A stretch of 64,000 nucleotides of DNA from Sindora glabra (Eukaryota; Streptophyta; Magnoliopsida; Fabales; Fabaceae): assembly GCA_020226215.1 (NCBI GenBank), contig CM035232.1:76750130-76814129 (forward strand), in the 5' to 3' direction. A model generated the notes under the pieces. That model worked only from the letters and a program-made list of their open reading frames with translations. It was not told the DNA's origin and did no database searches. The position numbers were made by a program, and so were the translations under genes. Below, one piece after another: positions 1-12,668 of the stretch. Numbering within the stretch: position 1 is the first letter of the stretch; each line of letters opens with the position of its first letter.

Positions 1-14
1 TTGTTAGATATGAT

Positions 15-1669
15 TGTTAGGAATTCGGATTATCATACGCAGCGAAAATTTAAAATTTGATCAGAATTCTACCTAGGATCTATGCAAAAGGCATAAATCA
101 ATGATTAGGATTTTATCTATTGGGCACTCGTGTTTCTACTGATCAAAACTTGAGAGCGGATGGATCATACATTGACCGGAAGATACAGCGCCTCTACGGT
201 ATCCATACAAAGTAAACAACAAACTCTCACCCACCACAAATCTGTTAAGATGTATTTTTCTCTCTAGGATTTAGGATTGAATGTTTTCTAAGTGATTTAG
301 GCTTTTATGGAAGTTATGAGCTTGTCAAATGTGTTGCCCTCAAGTCCACTTTTATAAAACTTAGGCAAGCTACAATCCTAGTCCTACTAGGATAATGCTT
401 CCAAAATCCTAATCACACTTAACAACTCATCTTATCCTTATCTTAGAGATAATGAGGAGAGATAGGACTTATCTATTAATTATCTAATATTAGATAATAA
501 TATTATCTCATAATATAAATATCTTATATTAGATAATTGTATATAGTTATCAAATATCAAAATATTATTATCTCATAATATATTTATCTAATATCTAATA
601 ACATAAATATTTGATATTATTTTAATATCAAATAATATCGCATAATAATAATTATATTTATTACGTGAAAAGTATATTATTATTTAATAATATATATATA
701 TATGCATGAAAATAAGTCTAATTAATTGGATATTAATATAATTAAAGTCTAATTAATTATTGTCTTATTCCCACTCCTTTTATGTGACCCTGTAGGTTCT
801 TACTACGTTGACAATGACTTATTATTAAGCCATAGACAGTGAGTGGTATCTAGCAATACATTACTGCCACTCAAGTAGTAAGAATATCTGTGATTCGACA
901 TCCGCCTAATACATGATCAACATTTTGCATTATAATCCTTTTTGTAATAATATCCAAATTGAATTGGAGGCATAGAGAGTGTCATCCTCATCAAAGTTCA
1001 ATTTATATTTCTTGATATTGAGTAGACTTCAAAATAAATGATCAATACCACATATTGATTCATTTGAGCATGATCATGCATTTCTAAGTCTCACTCAATC
1101 AAGGGGCCTAAGGATATATCTCTTTTATAAGAGTAACAAAATTCCATCTACATCACTCACTTCCCTCTGTATGATTCATGACACACCTAATCAATGCCCT
1201 ACTTGTCATCTCGATTAAAGGTGACATAGAATGACATTAAAGTGAGTAACCTCTCATGTAGAGAACTGTAGTAACTTTAGGTCAAAGGACTATATGCAAT
1301 TGTGACCATATGAGAACTACTAATGACATAAGTCTTATTCATGTAGTATTCTTATATTGGGTCAGTCCAGTACATCTGTTCACTAATAATGTACTCATGT
1401 ATTGACTTGATATTACATATCCATGATTCATAATCATCAGTCACTATACATGCCAGTCTCGATGTACTATTACTATCCCTTTCATAATAATACTTAACTA
1501 TGGGCATTTTAGGAATAGTAAAACTATTCTAGGGATAATTATTATATTAAGTTATAAATTACGCAAAAATTAAAAATAAAATGTAATAATTGCATTGCCT
1601 GAAATAAAATATAATACATTGTGTATTATTTCAATCATCTATATAATTGATTCCTAGGACACACCAACA
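15..1669 (-). mobile_element. Solo LTR, family L (copy 1)
   Basis: This 1655-bp unit begins TGTTAGGAATTC and ends CACCAACA on the plus strand. It is flanked by a perfect 5-bp target duplication ATGAT (10-14 and 1670-1674). There is no internal domain, so it is a solo LTR. Minus orientation is inferred from the TATA box CTTTTATA at 349-356 (TATAAAAG on the minus strand). It closely resembles 22053-23725 and the reverse complement of 54761-56467. The pre-insertion site is preserved in the paralogous repeat at about 42941-42945. Without an internal region the superfamily cannot be fixed; the TGTT...AACA ends are copia-like. Confidence 0.92.
349..356 (-). promoter_or_regulatory. TATA box of solo LTR copy 1
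   Basis: The minus strand reads TATAAAAG. The same box occurs at the matching place in the related LTRs at 22391-22398 and 56114-56121, which supports it as the family promoter. Confidence 0.6.
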
Positions 1670-2392
1670 ATGATAACATAAGAATCACTCCTTTCATATG
1701 CTCATTAAATGGAAAATAATAATCATGCATTGCATTTCTGAAATATTCATTACATGATGAATGAGTTACCAAAAGAATAGTTAAGTTAACTTATAAACCT
1801 TATGAGTAAAGACATAAGTTATCTTACCTATATAAAATATATTCTAGTGATCATATCCTATCACAATAAAAGAGACTTGGCCTTTTACATTGCTTAAGCC
1901 TACTAATCTAAATTTGCATGTGTACTAATATATTGGTACCAAATTTGCCTAAAAGATGAAATCCAAAACCTTAAGGAAAGGTGTCCAACTTATTAAGGTA
2001 TAGGAAATGGAAGGTTCTATTGCGGTTTGAAAATTTAAACCAATAAAAGTAAGTATAGAACTTTAGTAATAAATACTTTACCTAACAAATAATTTGAAGA
2101 TAATTATAATGATTAAAATAAGTGTATGAAGGGAATATCCAATATTCTCCTAAGTCCCCATAAGATAAGGACCTTAGTTACTAACCATTAACATAATATC
2201 CTCTATTTGAATATCGTGTAACCAATTTCCTATTAGGGTAACACATGTCAAATTTAATAAAAGGAAACACATAGAAACTATGCAATAATTATAATTAAGC
2301 ATAAATACGAACAAGTCTCATCTTTGTGACTCCCCTTATCCTTATCACTTACAAGCTCTAACCTTATTCCTCTAAGGTTACCTTGTGACCTA

Positions 2393-3769
2393 TGTTGGGA
2401 TTGGGAGCCATATCAGCGCAGCGGAATAAACTCATCCCATCCACTGGATCCATGCAAAAATGTTAAATTAGAATAAGGATTTGTTAAATATCTTTGTGAT
2501 GACTCTAGAACTTGGTTGTTGATCACCTCTTCAGCTTCCTTTTTAGCCGAAGACTCTGAGGTATCCACATGAATCCGCAAATCACCGATGAATGTCCACA
2601 TGAACACCGGTTGGAATTGTTTTCCTTTTTCCTTGTAGTGCTAGCTACACCTCTTCAAGGGTTTTGGTTAATGAGAGGTGTTGGGATTTTTCTATGCTTG
2701 GGATGCGTGAATAATAATAATAAAAATTATTATTACCTAACAAGCCTATTTAAATAGGTGCATAGAAAAACCTAACCTATTTGGGCTTTATTCCATGTAT
2801 AATTATATGTTTACTATTGGGCCTTATAATTATAACATGAATTCCTAAATATTAGGCCCCAACAATTTGGTGCATTAATTTCAAATTCATTAGGCTCTAA
2901 GTGTGCGACCCTACAGGCTCTCATTACGTTGGCAATGATAATTAATCATATTAATGATCATAAACAATGATTGGTGTCTAGCAACACATCATTGTTACCC
3001 AAGTAATGAGAAAGTTAGTGATTTGACTAAACCTTTACACGTGATCATCAACTATGTCCTTTTGTCCTATATATCTAGATTGAGCACGAGATATGGACCG
3101 TGTCATTCCCGTATAGCCCAATCTTGAGGTTTCTTGATTCCTAAGTAAGCTGACTAAAAGAAATGTAATCGGCATCCCATGTCAATTCATCTGAGTATGG
3201 CCATGCATTTTCTCAGCTTTACTTAATCAAGGGGCCCACAGATGTTACTCCTATTATATAGGAGGGACAAATCCCATCTTGATCACACAAACCCCTTTGC
3301 ATGATATGTGACATATCCAATATCTACCTTTGCATTCATTCAACTATGAGTGACATAGAATAGTATCAAAATATAAAACTCACATGTAGGGAACCTTGGT
3401 GATCTTAGGTCAAAAGACCATGTCAATATTGATCATTAAGAACCACTCATGACACTCATATAACGATCCAAATAGTATTTTTAAGATGGGTCGGTCCAGT
3501 ATACAAGTTTTCTAACTTGCACTCATGTGTAAACTTAATATCCCATATACGTCTTCATACATGCTAGTCTTAACATATCAAAGTAACCTAATCCACAATG
3601 ATATATGACTAGGGACATTTAAAAATATAATTATTCTAAGATTATTATCATAATTAAATATATTACGCAGACAATATATATAAATATAACAATTGGAATT
3701 GCCATTAAAATAACATGATTCAAAATTATAATCACCAATATGATTAGTTTTAGGGCATATACACTAACA
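2393..3769 (-). mobile_element. Solo LTR, family L-related (shorter subfamily)
   Basis: This 1377-bp unit runs from TGTTGGGATTGG to ACACTAACA. It is flanked by a perfect 5-bp duplication ACCTA (2388-2392 and 3770-3774). The F4 paralog at about 43650-43680 reads straight through the site, so this is a clean insertion. It shares conserved blocks with the other L LTRs (the GTG-CGACCCTACAGG block near 2904 and the CAAGGGGCCCA block near 3229) but is diverged elsewhere. No internal region or coding sequence is present. Confidence 0.92.
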
Positions 3770-6131
3770 ACCTAACCATTACAAGCTAACACATAGATCT
3801 AGCGCATAATATTTACATTGCCATTTTCAACTCTAACTTATCATCCACAATTATGCCATAATTCACAATACAAGGAATAATTCTTAACCAATACAAGCCA
3901 ATGCCTTATGATATCCTAATCACAATAAAATCATGTTCATGTACATATTGAAGCATGAGAAAAGCCATGCAAGGCATACCTTTATATAAACAATACTAAC
4001 AAGATAACTTTTATAAGGTTCATATGTTAATGACATCATTTTTATATGATTCTTTTCATTAGGAATGTATAAGTTAGTTTATCTCTTATATTACTTCTTG
4101 TTATTTGTATTTGAAGTTATTCAATCTTATATTAAAGTCTAATACTACATGTTTAAGAAGATTATTCACTCTTATGCTACATAATTGACTATGAATGTTT
4201 AAAGATGAATTTTGACACCTATAGTCAACTATAAAGTCATGCATAAAGGTCCAAAGACAACTTTAAATAGCCATAATTAATAATGTAGTTGATTACCTTT
4301 GTCTAGAGGCCAATTTTGAAAATTACAATGAATTATGTAGTTACTTGTAATATCTCAAATAAAGCAAGAAATTTGAAGAAAGAATTTTAACTAAAAGCCT
4401 TCCTAAATAGAAACCTGTTAAAGTAATTAGGTAAAGTTCAGATAAATTATAAAGATAGTTTGGAGGCACGTATAACTAGAATTTTTATAGAAAACATATT
4501 AAAAACTATTATGGGTCAAAATATAATTAAAAAACTTAACACTGAGTTTGGAAAAATTGTATAAAGACTCAATAGAAAATTAGGGGTCCAGGAAGCACAA
4601 AAATGGCTCAAGTAACACAAATTTAGAAATTAAGCCCAAACTTAAAATAAATCATCTTGGTTTATTTAGGATAGTTTGGTTCAATTTTTTAGGGCCAAAT
4701 TTGTTTTTAGAAACTAAAAAAAAGAAGGCCTAAATAGAAGCTAAACTTGCAAAAGAAACTAATGGCGATTTGGTAAATAAAGGAAAATTAAGGGCAATTG
4801 TTAGTAAACTTTTCTAAAGCTTTATATTTGAAATATTTTTATTGGATTTAAGGAAACAATCTTCTTATTTTTAGCCTTAAGAAATCATGCAAGCATGTGC
4901 CTTTATCATCAAAATTTTTATAAAAAAAATACAAAAGGGCAACTTATGAAAGAAGCCTTAGAATAAGGTTTTATATGAGATTTTTAGGAGCATTTTTGTA
5001 CAAAATTTTTCACTCTTCTTTAGCAACAAATAAGTGCTCTCCTAGGATTTTTTTCTAGGGTTTTCAATTTTTTAATAGTTCCTATGAGGTTTTCCAAGTG
5101 GTTTCACCCAATTCTTGCAAGGTTACCTTAGTTTTTTTTTTTTTTTGCATCTTCTTCAAGTTTTCATGGTAATCTTCTCTTCAAAATTTCTAAAACTTGG
5201 TTTATTTTTGTGAAATTGCTACTTTAAAAGTTTTTGAAAGATTATAGGATCAAGAATTTAAGGTAAATGGGAACTATCCTTATTCCATTGAGTTTTCTCA
5301 TGAAAGATGAAAATTTGATGATATTTGCCATTATGGATGTTAAATTAAGTTATGGTGTTGTATGGCTTGATCTTGGTGCTATATAAATGTTAAATGATGT
5401 TATAATGTTGATATTTTAGTGTCAAGATGAGTAGGAGAAGATTCATTAAGTTTTTCCTTAAGAGATAACAATAGGTTTATATTGAGATTAGAAACAAAAC
5501 TATCAAAGAAAGTTAATAGTGTGTTTCTATTTCTCTTTAGAATCAAGGGTTAGAATTTGTCAAATTTCAATTTTCATATATTAGTGTTACAAACAGTGTT
5601 AGGATAGGTATGGAAAGAATTGAAATCTTTTGAAAAATTTTATAGTTATAAAAAGTGAAGTTGTATGGACTTTGGGTATAAGAACTAAAATAGAATTCTA
5701 GATTTTATGTTTTGAACTTTGATGGTTTTTGGGCAAGGATTTGATTGAGAAAAAATGAATGAATAATTATTAACATGCTAGTAATCTTACTTAAAAATTT
5801 GGTGGCAATTATAATTAATTTAGATATCAAGAAGGGTTTTTTTCCATAATAACCCCAAAACTATCTAGAATTGATAATTTTATATTTTTTGTTCTATATG
5901 AACAGTAACAACATGATATTTTTGTGAAATAATTGAATATCTTCATCATTTAATGTGAGGAATGTTGTATAATAATTTAATAATGATTGAAAGTGATTTA
6001 AATATTAAAAAGAGATTTTTATCACAATTACTCTTATGGTGTCCTATTTGAATTCTAGAAGTTTGGTACTATGTGAACAATACTTGAGGGTAATGAATAT
6101 GTAAGAAAATTGATGTTTGATGTGTGGTAAT

Positions 6132-7675
6132 TGCTAGAAATCACGCATCATACATGCACAGCGGAATTAAAATTTTTGCACGATTTCCACCAAGGATCCA
6201 TGCGAATTTAGGATGCCATAAATTAGGGATTAGGATTTATACCTTTCGGCAAATAATCTACTATCAGCTACATAGCAAATCCGATCTGCTTTTGTCTAGT
6301 TCTTTAATCCAATCTGCACTCTAGATCATGAACTACAATTGAAACCAAAAGAATCAAATCACAAGTGCAACGTTTGATGTGGCTGCACCTCTATGGTATC
6401 CACACAGAACAATCTTAAAACTCCAGCTAAAAGATAGGTTGGATGGAATTTCTTTCCTCTCAAGTTTGTGCTAGCAAACTAGGGTGTTTAAGGTCTCCTA
6501 TTTATTCTCTCTCTCAAAAATGCCTCCCAGATTATATGTTGATCTCTTTGAGTGTGAATAGCATCTTGTATATATAGACACCCACTAAAACCCTAATGAG
6601 AGGTGAGTATTATGGGCTGATTATTAATAAGGTCCAATATTATGACTTAATTAGTAATTGGCCCCTAAGCAATATAACATTAACAAAAGGGTCCAATCTA
6701 ATTGGTCCTTTCATTAATTAGAAATTATAGTCCAACTAGAATTTCTAATTATGTTGCTCCAATTCTAATTTTGATTCGTTCTTTGTGTGTGACCTAATAG
6801 GTTCCCATCAGATTGGCAATGATCTTAAAATCATAATTTAGAATCATAAATAATAAGCGGCATCTAGTAATGCATCATTGCTACCCAAGTAATGAGAATG
6901 TCAGTGATTTGACATAACCTTTCAGTGACTACGCAATTAAGTCTCCTTTTATCCTAGATATCTAGATCGAACTCAAGGCATGGAAAGTGTCATCCCCTTT
7001 ATAATTTGATTTCTATGTTTCTTGATTTATGAGTTGACTAAAAAGAAGCAAATGAGATTAACATCACATGTTGACTCATTTGAGCATGGCCATGCATTTC
7101 ATAGTCAAACTCAATCAAGGGGCCCATAGATATCGCTCCTTTAGAAGGAGGGATGAAATCTCATTTACATCACTCATATTCCTCTACATAATTAGTAGTA
7201 TACCTAATCACTGTCTTCAAAGTTAACCTATTAAAGTTAACGTTAGATAGTGTTAAAGCATATAACTAACTATGTTGGAAACCATGGTGACTTCAAGTTA
7301 AAAGACCATATGCATCCTATCACTATAAGAGTTGCTTATGACACTCATAAGATGATCCATGTAGCAATCTCATGGCAAGTCAGTCCAATACAATTGTTCT
7401 CTAACATGTACCTATGTGTTGACTTGATATCTCATATCAATCAACCAACATACTAGTCTCTATGCATCATTGTTATCCCTTTCTTAATGATACTTGACTA
7501 GGGATATTTAAGAGTATTGTTTAAGAAATGATTACTCTAAGGACAAATTACTATATCTATTTATTTAATGCAGAGAAATAATAATCTGAAAGTGCCTCAT
7601 ATAAATAATGAAAATATAATACAATGTATGCTTATACAATCATCCTATGATTGGTTCTCAGGGCATACACCAACA
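6132..7675 (-). mobile_element. Solo LTR, family L-related
   Basis: This 1544-bp unit starts TGCTAGAAATC and ends ACCAACA. A perfect 5-bp duplication GTAAT flanks it (6127-6131 and 7676-7680). It sits in an F3 LTR at a point where other F3 copies (near 33305, 39195 and 61765) are uninterrupted. It carries the same conserved U3 blocks as the other L LTRs (GTGTGACCTAATAGG at 6786; CAAGGGGCCCATAG near 7116). A minus-strand TATATATA lies near 6569. No coding sequence is present. Confidence 0.92.
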
Positions 7676-8134
7676 GTAATATATTAAAAGCATTAGACAA
7701 ATTTTTGGCAAGAATTTAAATTGATTTGGGGGCCTAAAAGGCATTAAACTATGAAAGTATTTACACTACCTAACATGTTTAGTGTTTAATACTTTTTATG
7801 GAATAATGTTGCAATTGATTGAAAACTTTTGATACACTTGATAATTCTTGTCTTATAAATTGCTAGCTATTTAAAGGAATTAAGTGTTGTCATTATCTTG
7901 AATGGAAAGGATGTCTATCAATCTTGGATATAATGTCATGTAATGATAAAATGTGAATGCATGTGAGAATGACAAGATTTTATGACTTAATTGGTATTCT
8001 GATCATACCCAATGCATTTGAAATGAGAAATTGATGCTACAGCTAGCATTTGATTATTGTTCATCCTATACATGATTTGTGGGAGGGAGATTTACATCCT
8101 TCGTTGAAAAGGAGAAGCATTGTAAGGGTAGGAG

Positions 8135-8641
8135 TAAAGGTGTATATCACCTAACCCGATGAGCTTGGCTTGAAAAAATAGAGTTTAGACTCTTCTTTTG
8201 GCCCGATAGGCTCATTGGGACTTTTTTCATAGCTTGATTAAGAATTGGGCCAAGCTTGAGTCAAGATAAAAATGCTTGATAGGCCTGGCCTGATTATATT
8301 AATTTATTTTTAATAATATAATTATATATTAGAAAAATAATTATATCTAGTCATTTTTAATACAAAAAAGATTAATTTAATATAATTAAATATGTTATAT
8401 ATTTAAATATCATATCATCTTTTTAAATGTATATTTTTTATTTTAAAAATTTATTTTTTAATAAAAGTAAAAAATTATTTTTCAGGCTATTGGGCTAGGC
8501 CTTCGAGGCTTTCATTTAAAAAATCAGGCCAGGTTAGGCTAAATTTTTTTAAAATATAAATGGGCTAGGCTAGGTTTAGGCCTTGAATTTATGTAATTTG
8601 GCTTGCCTGAGCCAACTCAACCCAGCCCATGTACACCTTTA
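8135..8641. mobile_element. MITE, hAT-like
   Basis: The 507-bp element is bounded by a perfect 10-bp inverted repeat, TAAAGGTGTA at the left and TACACCTTTA at the right. It is rich in GGGCT/GCCCA motifs near both ends and AT-rich in the middle. It interrupts the F3 LTR at a place that is continuous in the copies near 39960 and 41970. The flanking bases (GGTAGGAG / AGGTGAAG) do not give a clean 8-bp duplication, so the hAT assignment is tentative. It has no transposase. Confidence 0.7.
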
Positions 8642-9294
8642 AGGTGAAGGGATAAGGTTGGTAGTCTTATACCTAGGGTAATAAGGGATAAGGTTGGACT
8701 GAAGATATAATGAAAAACTTATATATCAACTATTACCTTTTCTTTAGCAAACTATGTAATATGTGATACATAAGAGCTTTAATAAATTAATATTTTATAC
8801 TATTATATACCTAATTTATTATGGTGAAAAACTCTTTAGAAAAAGGAGAAAAGTAGCCATTCACTGAGTATTTCAATACTCACTTTCCTTTTATTGAATT
8901 TTTATTTATAGATACGAAGCATGGATCTGACAAAAGAAGACTAACATCTATGTGTGAACATTTCTCTCACTTTTGGAAATCTTTGTTATATTATTTTTAA
9001 GGTGTCCCTGTTAGAAGTTTTATCTTCTAATAGTACTATGTATAGAGTTATTTTTCTCAAAAAAATTGTACACTTTTATATAATTATTATTTAGTATATG
9101 TAACTTATATTTTGAACTTCTTTATATAAATGTAAGTAAAATTTATTTTCTATAAGTGGTTATCTATTTTTTTTAGTAGAGTTATGAAAGAAGATGAGTT
9201 AGAAATGTATTAAAAGTTTGTAATAACAACTGGTTAGTATATTAATACTAGTCAGGTGTCTTTATACTAGTCATAATATCCAAGAATTAAGTTA

Positions 9295-10028
9295 TGGTGC
9301 GAACCCAAGAAGGTATAAAACCTATAAACCCATAACCAATCTGAATATACTCACCTTAAGAATATTAAAATATAGGTTTCGTAATCCACTTGAACCTTTG
9401 AATACAAAGAAATAAGAATCGAAGTGTTGATGATGCCATAAGGTTGATCAAGCCTTGATAAGTGAAAAAGTTCAATGAAGAACCAAAGAGAGAACTTCTA
9501 TTAAATTTGGGATTTTCAGAAGAGATAATTTTCATTCAACAAAGTTTAATTACAAAAGATATGGAGATATGGTATTTATAGACCACTTAGCTTAGGAAAA
9601 TAAAAACCTAGAAATATGATCAATTAGCATAGCCCACTAGGAAAATGAAAAGACATTTTAACTAACATGATTAAAATTCATGCAAATACATCAGCTGATT
9701 ATAAATCATTATTTTCAGCCCAAAACAACATAATTTAGCCCAATTCGAGTGTGTCCATGCATAGCACTTGGTCCAAGTTCCTTAATTTGTATTGTTCTAG
9801 CCTAAAATTCCTTTAATAGCTCCATTTTCAACCCAAATAATTCTAAGGACATGATTGGTGCTAAGATTAGGTTGAAAAGAATTTTATTTGGCCCAAATGT
9901 CTTGAATAAGCCCATTTAAAGCTTTTTTTATCCTCTTAGCCTATGCTCTTGTAAAAAGCCCACTTGGAATTTGCAATGGATCCCTTGGAGTACTTGAATT
10001 AGCTCATTCTAGCCTTTGAGTGACATCA
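9295..10028 (-). repeat. 3' LTR of G1
   Basis: 734 bp, TGGTGCGAACC to GTGACATCA on the plus strand. It aligns over its full length with 17066-17795. A minus-strand TATA box (GGTATTTATA, 9571-9580) is conserved in both LTRs. Substitutions are numerous, so the insertion is old. Confidence 0.9.
9571..9580 (-). promoter_or_regulatory. TATA box in G1 3' LTR
   Basis: The minus strand reads TATAAATACC. It is identical in the 5' LTR at 17342-17351, about 280 bp upstream of the LTR 3' end, a plausible core promoter. Confidence 0.6.
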
Positions 10029-10041
10029 TTCCCTCTTTCTT
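10029..10041 (-). other. Polypurine tract of G1
   Basis: On the minus strand AAGAAAGAGGGAA lies directly before the 3' LTR (TGATGTCAC). The pol reading frame runs into it (EDLRMNPF-like end), as is usual for this gypsy group. Confidence 0.75.
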
Positions 10042-10200
10042 AAAAGGATTCATCCTCAAATCTTCACCTGCATCATAAGGAGATAAATTAGTAACATTAA
10101 ATGTAGCACTAATATTATATTCTCCTAGTAGGTTTATCTTGTAAGCTTTGTCATTTATTCTTTCAAGGACTTCAAATGGTCTTTCCCTTGTTAGAGCTAA
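10042..10200 (-). pseudogene. G1 integrase C-terminal end / pol terminus
   Basis: Translation of the minus strand gives RERPFEVLERINDKAYK, then SATFNVTNLSPYDAGEDLRM, the usual C-terminal end of this pol type. In a complete pol this stretch follows the integrase core by several hundred residues. Here it starts within a few bases of the end of the VDISMDFVLGLPRSK segment, so the whole catalytic core is missing. The frame differs from the preceding segment. No chromodomain is recognisable. Confidence 0.75.
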
Positions 10201-10500
10201 AATAAAGTCCTTTTGATCTTGGTAGGCCTAAAACAAAGTCCATGGATATGTCCACCTAAGGTTTACTAGGTACAAGTAGAGGTCTATACAAACCATGTGG
10301 TAAGACTCTAGATTTTTCCTTTTTAAAAGTGATGCACCTTTTATAGATTCTTTTTACATCATGTTTCATTCTAGGCCAAAAGAAATTCTTATGCAAAACA
10401 TCTAAGGTCTTTTTCATGCCAAAGTGTCCCATTAATCCTCCTTCATGAGCTTTCATCACAAGTAATTCATGTGTAGAATATTAAGGCACACATAACTTAT
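10200..10500 (-). pseudogene. G1 integrase N-terminal zinc-binding domain (fragment)
   Basis: The minus strand encodes an HHCC-type zinc-binding region: AHEGGLMGHFGMKKTLDVL, FFWPRMKHDVKRIYKRC and PHGLYRPLLVP, then VDISMDFVLGLPRSK. Both histidines and the first cysteine are present; the second cysteine of the usual RCxxC pair is phenylalanine (KRCITF). After LPRSK the sequence jumps to the integrase C-terminus, so no D,D(35)E core exists and the product could not integrate DNA. The upstream end joins the RNase H segment with frameshifts. Confidence 0.85.
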
Positions 10501-11162
10501 TTTCTTTAAATAAGTACCTATCAATCCTATGAAACTTACTAATTACTCTTTTCTCACATGTAGCAAATACTTTGACAAAGTCATTGTCCTTTTTATATAA
10601 TTCTTTGACATATTCAAAGCCAAGCATTTTTTGCATTAAGAGAAGTAAGAAGAACATACCTTTTGGACAAGGCACTTGCAGCCATAATCTCCTTACTTTG
10701 CTTATATTTGAGGACACATGGAAAGGGTTCAATGAATTCCAACCATTTAGTATGCCTCTTATTCTGCTTACCTTGACTCTTAAGGTGCTTTAAAGATTGA
10801 TGATCTATGTGAATAAAAAATTGCTTAGGCCAAAGGTACTGTTGCCAAGTCTTCAATGCTCTTACAAGTGCATAAAGCTCCTTGTCCTATGTTAGATAAT
10901 TCAAGGCTACCTCATTTAGCTTCTCACTAAAATATACAATAGGTTGCTCTTCTTGTATCAAAACAACTCCTATACCAATTCTTGATGCATCACATTCAAT
11001 CTCAAAAGTTTTGTTAAAGTTAGGTAATGCTAGCACAAGTTTATAACATAATCTTTCTTTAAGAACATTAAAAGCATGATCTTGAGTTTTGTCCCATTTA
11101 TAGCCAATAGATTTCTTAATGAATTTAGTGAATGGTGTAGCAATTGTGCTAAAATCCTTCAT
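10500..11162 (-). pseudogene. G1 RNase H domain (broken)
   Basis: Minus-strand reading gives FEIECDASRIGIGVVLIQEE, PIVYFSEKLNEVALNYLT, DKELYALVRALKTWQQYLWP, FIHIDHQSLKHLKSQGKQNK and KYKQSKEIMAASALSKRYVL. The first catalytic Asp (ECDAS), the Glu (DKELYAL) and the Asp in HIDHQS are present. The last conserved Asp (normally in ADALSRR) is Ser. Stops and frameshifts break it near 10860-10890 and 10615-10730. In the intact family it degrades the RNA of the RNA-DNA hybrid during reverse transcription. Confidence 0.85.
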
Positions 11163-12134
11163 AAAACACTTATAAAAACTAGCTAAGCCATGAAATCTTC
11201 TTATCTCAATAATGCTTGTAGGCGTTGGCTACTCTTATATTGCCTTTACCTTTTTTTCATTGGTTTCTACCCTTTATGCACTTATAACAAAACCAAGGAA
11301 AACAATCTTATCCATGCAAAAGCTACACTTTTTCAAGTTAGCATAGAGTTTTTCCTTCCTTAATAAATTAATTACACAATGCAAATGACTTGTATTTACC
11401 AAGACTCTTATTGTATATTAAGATATCATCAAAATACACAACAACAAATTTCCAATGTATGCACGCAAAACATGATTCATTAATCTCATAAAAGTGCTTG
11501 GTGTATTAGTGAGTCCAAATGGCATAACTAGCCATTCATAAGTCCATGCTTTGTTTTAAATGTAGTTTTCCACTCATCCCCTTCCCTTATCCTAATTTGA
11601 TAATATTTTAGATCAATTTTAGAAAATATACTAAACCCATGTAATTCATCTGGCATATCATCTAATCTAGGAATGGGATGGCGATACTTTACTGTGATAT
11701 TGCTGACAGCTTTACAATCAATACACATTCTCCATGATCCATCTTTCTTAGGAACAAGAAAGACTGGAACTGCACAAAGACTTAAACTTTCTCTAACATA
11801 CCCTTTTCACCATGAGCTCCTTAACTTGCCTTTGAAGTTCTTTTATCTTTTTTGGATTACTTCTATAAGTTGGATGACTAGGAATGGTTGTCCTAGGAAT
11901 GAAGTCAATTTGATGCCCTATTCCTTTAATAGGTGATAACCTACTAGGAATTTTTATAGGAAACACATCTTCAAATTCTTGCAACAAAGAACTAACAACA
12001 CTTAGAGGAGAAAGGTTAAGAAAGTTGGTGTTTAAACAAGCCTTTTTATAAAGTAGAACAACCATAGGCTGTCTAGTAAGATAAATAACTCTCACTTCAC
12101 TTTCTTTTGCATAAAAACACTCTTTTCTTTCCAC
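11163..12134 (-). pseudogene. G1 reverse transcriptase domain (broken)
   Basis: The N-terminal part reads LLQEFEDVFPIKIPSRLSPI then GHQIDFIPRT. The palm reads MCIDCKAVSNITVKYRHPIP and IREGDEWKTTFKTKHG. The catalytic YFDD is intact at 11425-11436 (FVVVYFDDILIYN). The thumb continues as LRKEKLYANLKKC, FLGFVIS and RRFHGLASFYK, ending before KDFSTIATPFTKFIKK. Several frameshifts and stops separate these blocks (around 11790, 11530 and 11220), so no functional protein results. Confidence 0.88.
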
Positions 12135-12241
12135 TATCTTTTCTTTTTTTCTAAATTTCTATCTTTGAGCTATTTGTTTTTCTCATTCTCACCTTCCTTA
12201 CTTTTTGATCTCTCTTTTTCATTTTTCAATTTACTTCTTTT

Positions 12242-12571
12242 TTAACTACTCTCTATTTTACTTCTCTTATTTTTCAACTCACTCTCCTTTTTATCTTTCA
12301 CCTTTTTTATTTTGAGCTGATCTTTATAAACTTGCTTAGGAGATAAAGGTGCAAGTGTAATAGATTTGTTGTTCATTACAAATGAGTACCAATTTGTACA
12401 CCCACCTTTAGTTGCCCTTTGATCAAACTCCCATAGTCTTCCTAAAAGTATATGACTAGCATGCATTAGGACTACATCACACAGTACTTCATCACTATAT
12501 CTATTAATTGAGAATGAAACCAAAACTTGATCTTTAACCTTAATTTCCTCATAATCATTCAACCATTGCAA
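12242..12571 (-). pseudogene. G1 protease C-terminus and PR-RT linker
   Basis: An open 109-residue stretch on the minus strand holds MQWLNDYEEIKVKDQVLVSF, then EVLCDVVLMHASHILLGRLW, the typical ILLGRPW-like end of a retropepsin. A lysine-rich linker follows (KIKKVKDKKESELKNKRSK). It overlaps the preceding protease block in another frame, so at least one frameshift lies near 12565. Confidence 0.82.
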
Positions 12572-12668
12572 TTTGTAAGTCTAAGATGTTTAATGGTAAG
12601 CAAGTTCATCTTCTTAATTAATTTAGTACTTACAACATTTGTACAACTTCCCCCATCTATAATCATAT
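12560..12668 (-). pseudogene. G1 aspartic protease, C-terminal side of insertion
   Basis: The minus strand reads MIIDGGSCTNVVSTKLIKKM, the catalytic region of this protease class (IDGGSCTN). The part just upstream is found 2.45 kb away at 15121-15205, where RKNIFHTGYLLNNKVCSM is encoded. The solo LTR F6 sits exactly between them, and the duplicated 5 bases explain the repeated Met codon. Confidence 0.88.

Noticed and set aside
8127..8650. 8-bp hAT target duplication around the MITE at 8135-8641
   Set aside because: GGTAGGAG and AGGTGAAG are not convincing copies, so I left the superfamily tentative.
10572..10793. 73-residue ORF on the plus strand
   Set aside because: Antisense shadow of the G1 RNase H region, whose minus-strand translation is clearly a retroelement domain.
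11673..11936. 87-residue ORF on the plus strand
   Set aside because: Antisense to the G1 reverse transcriptase.
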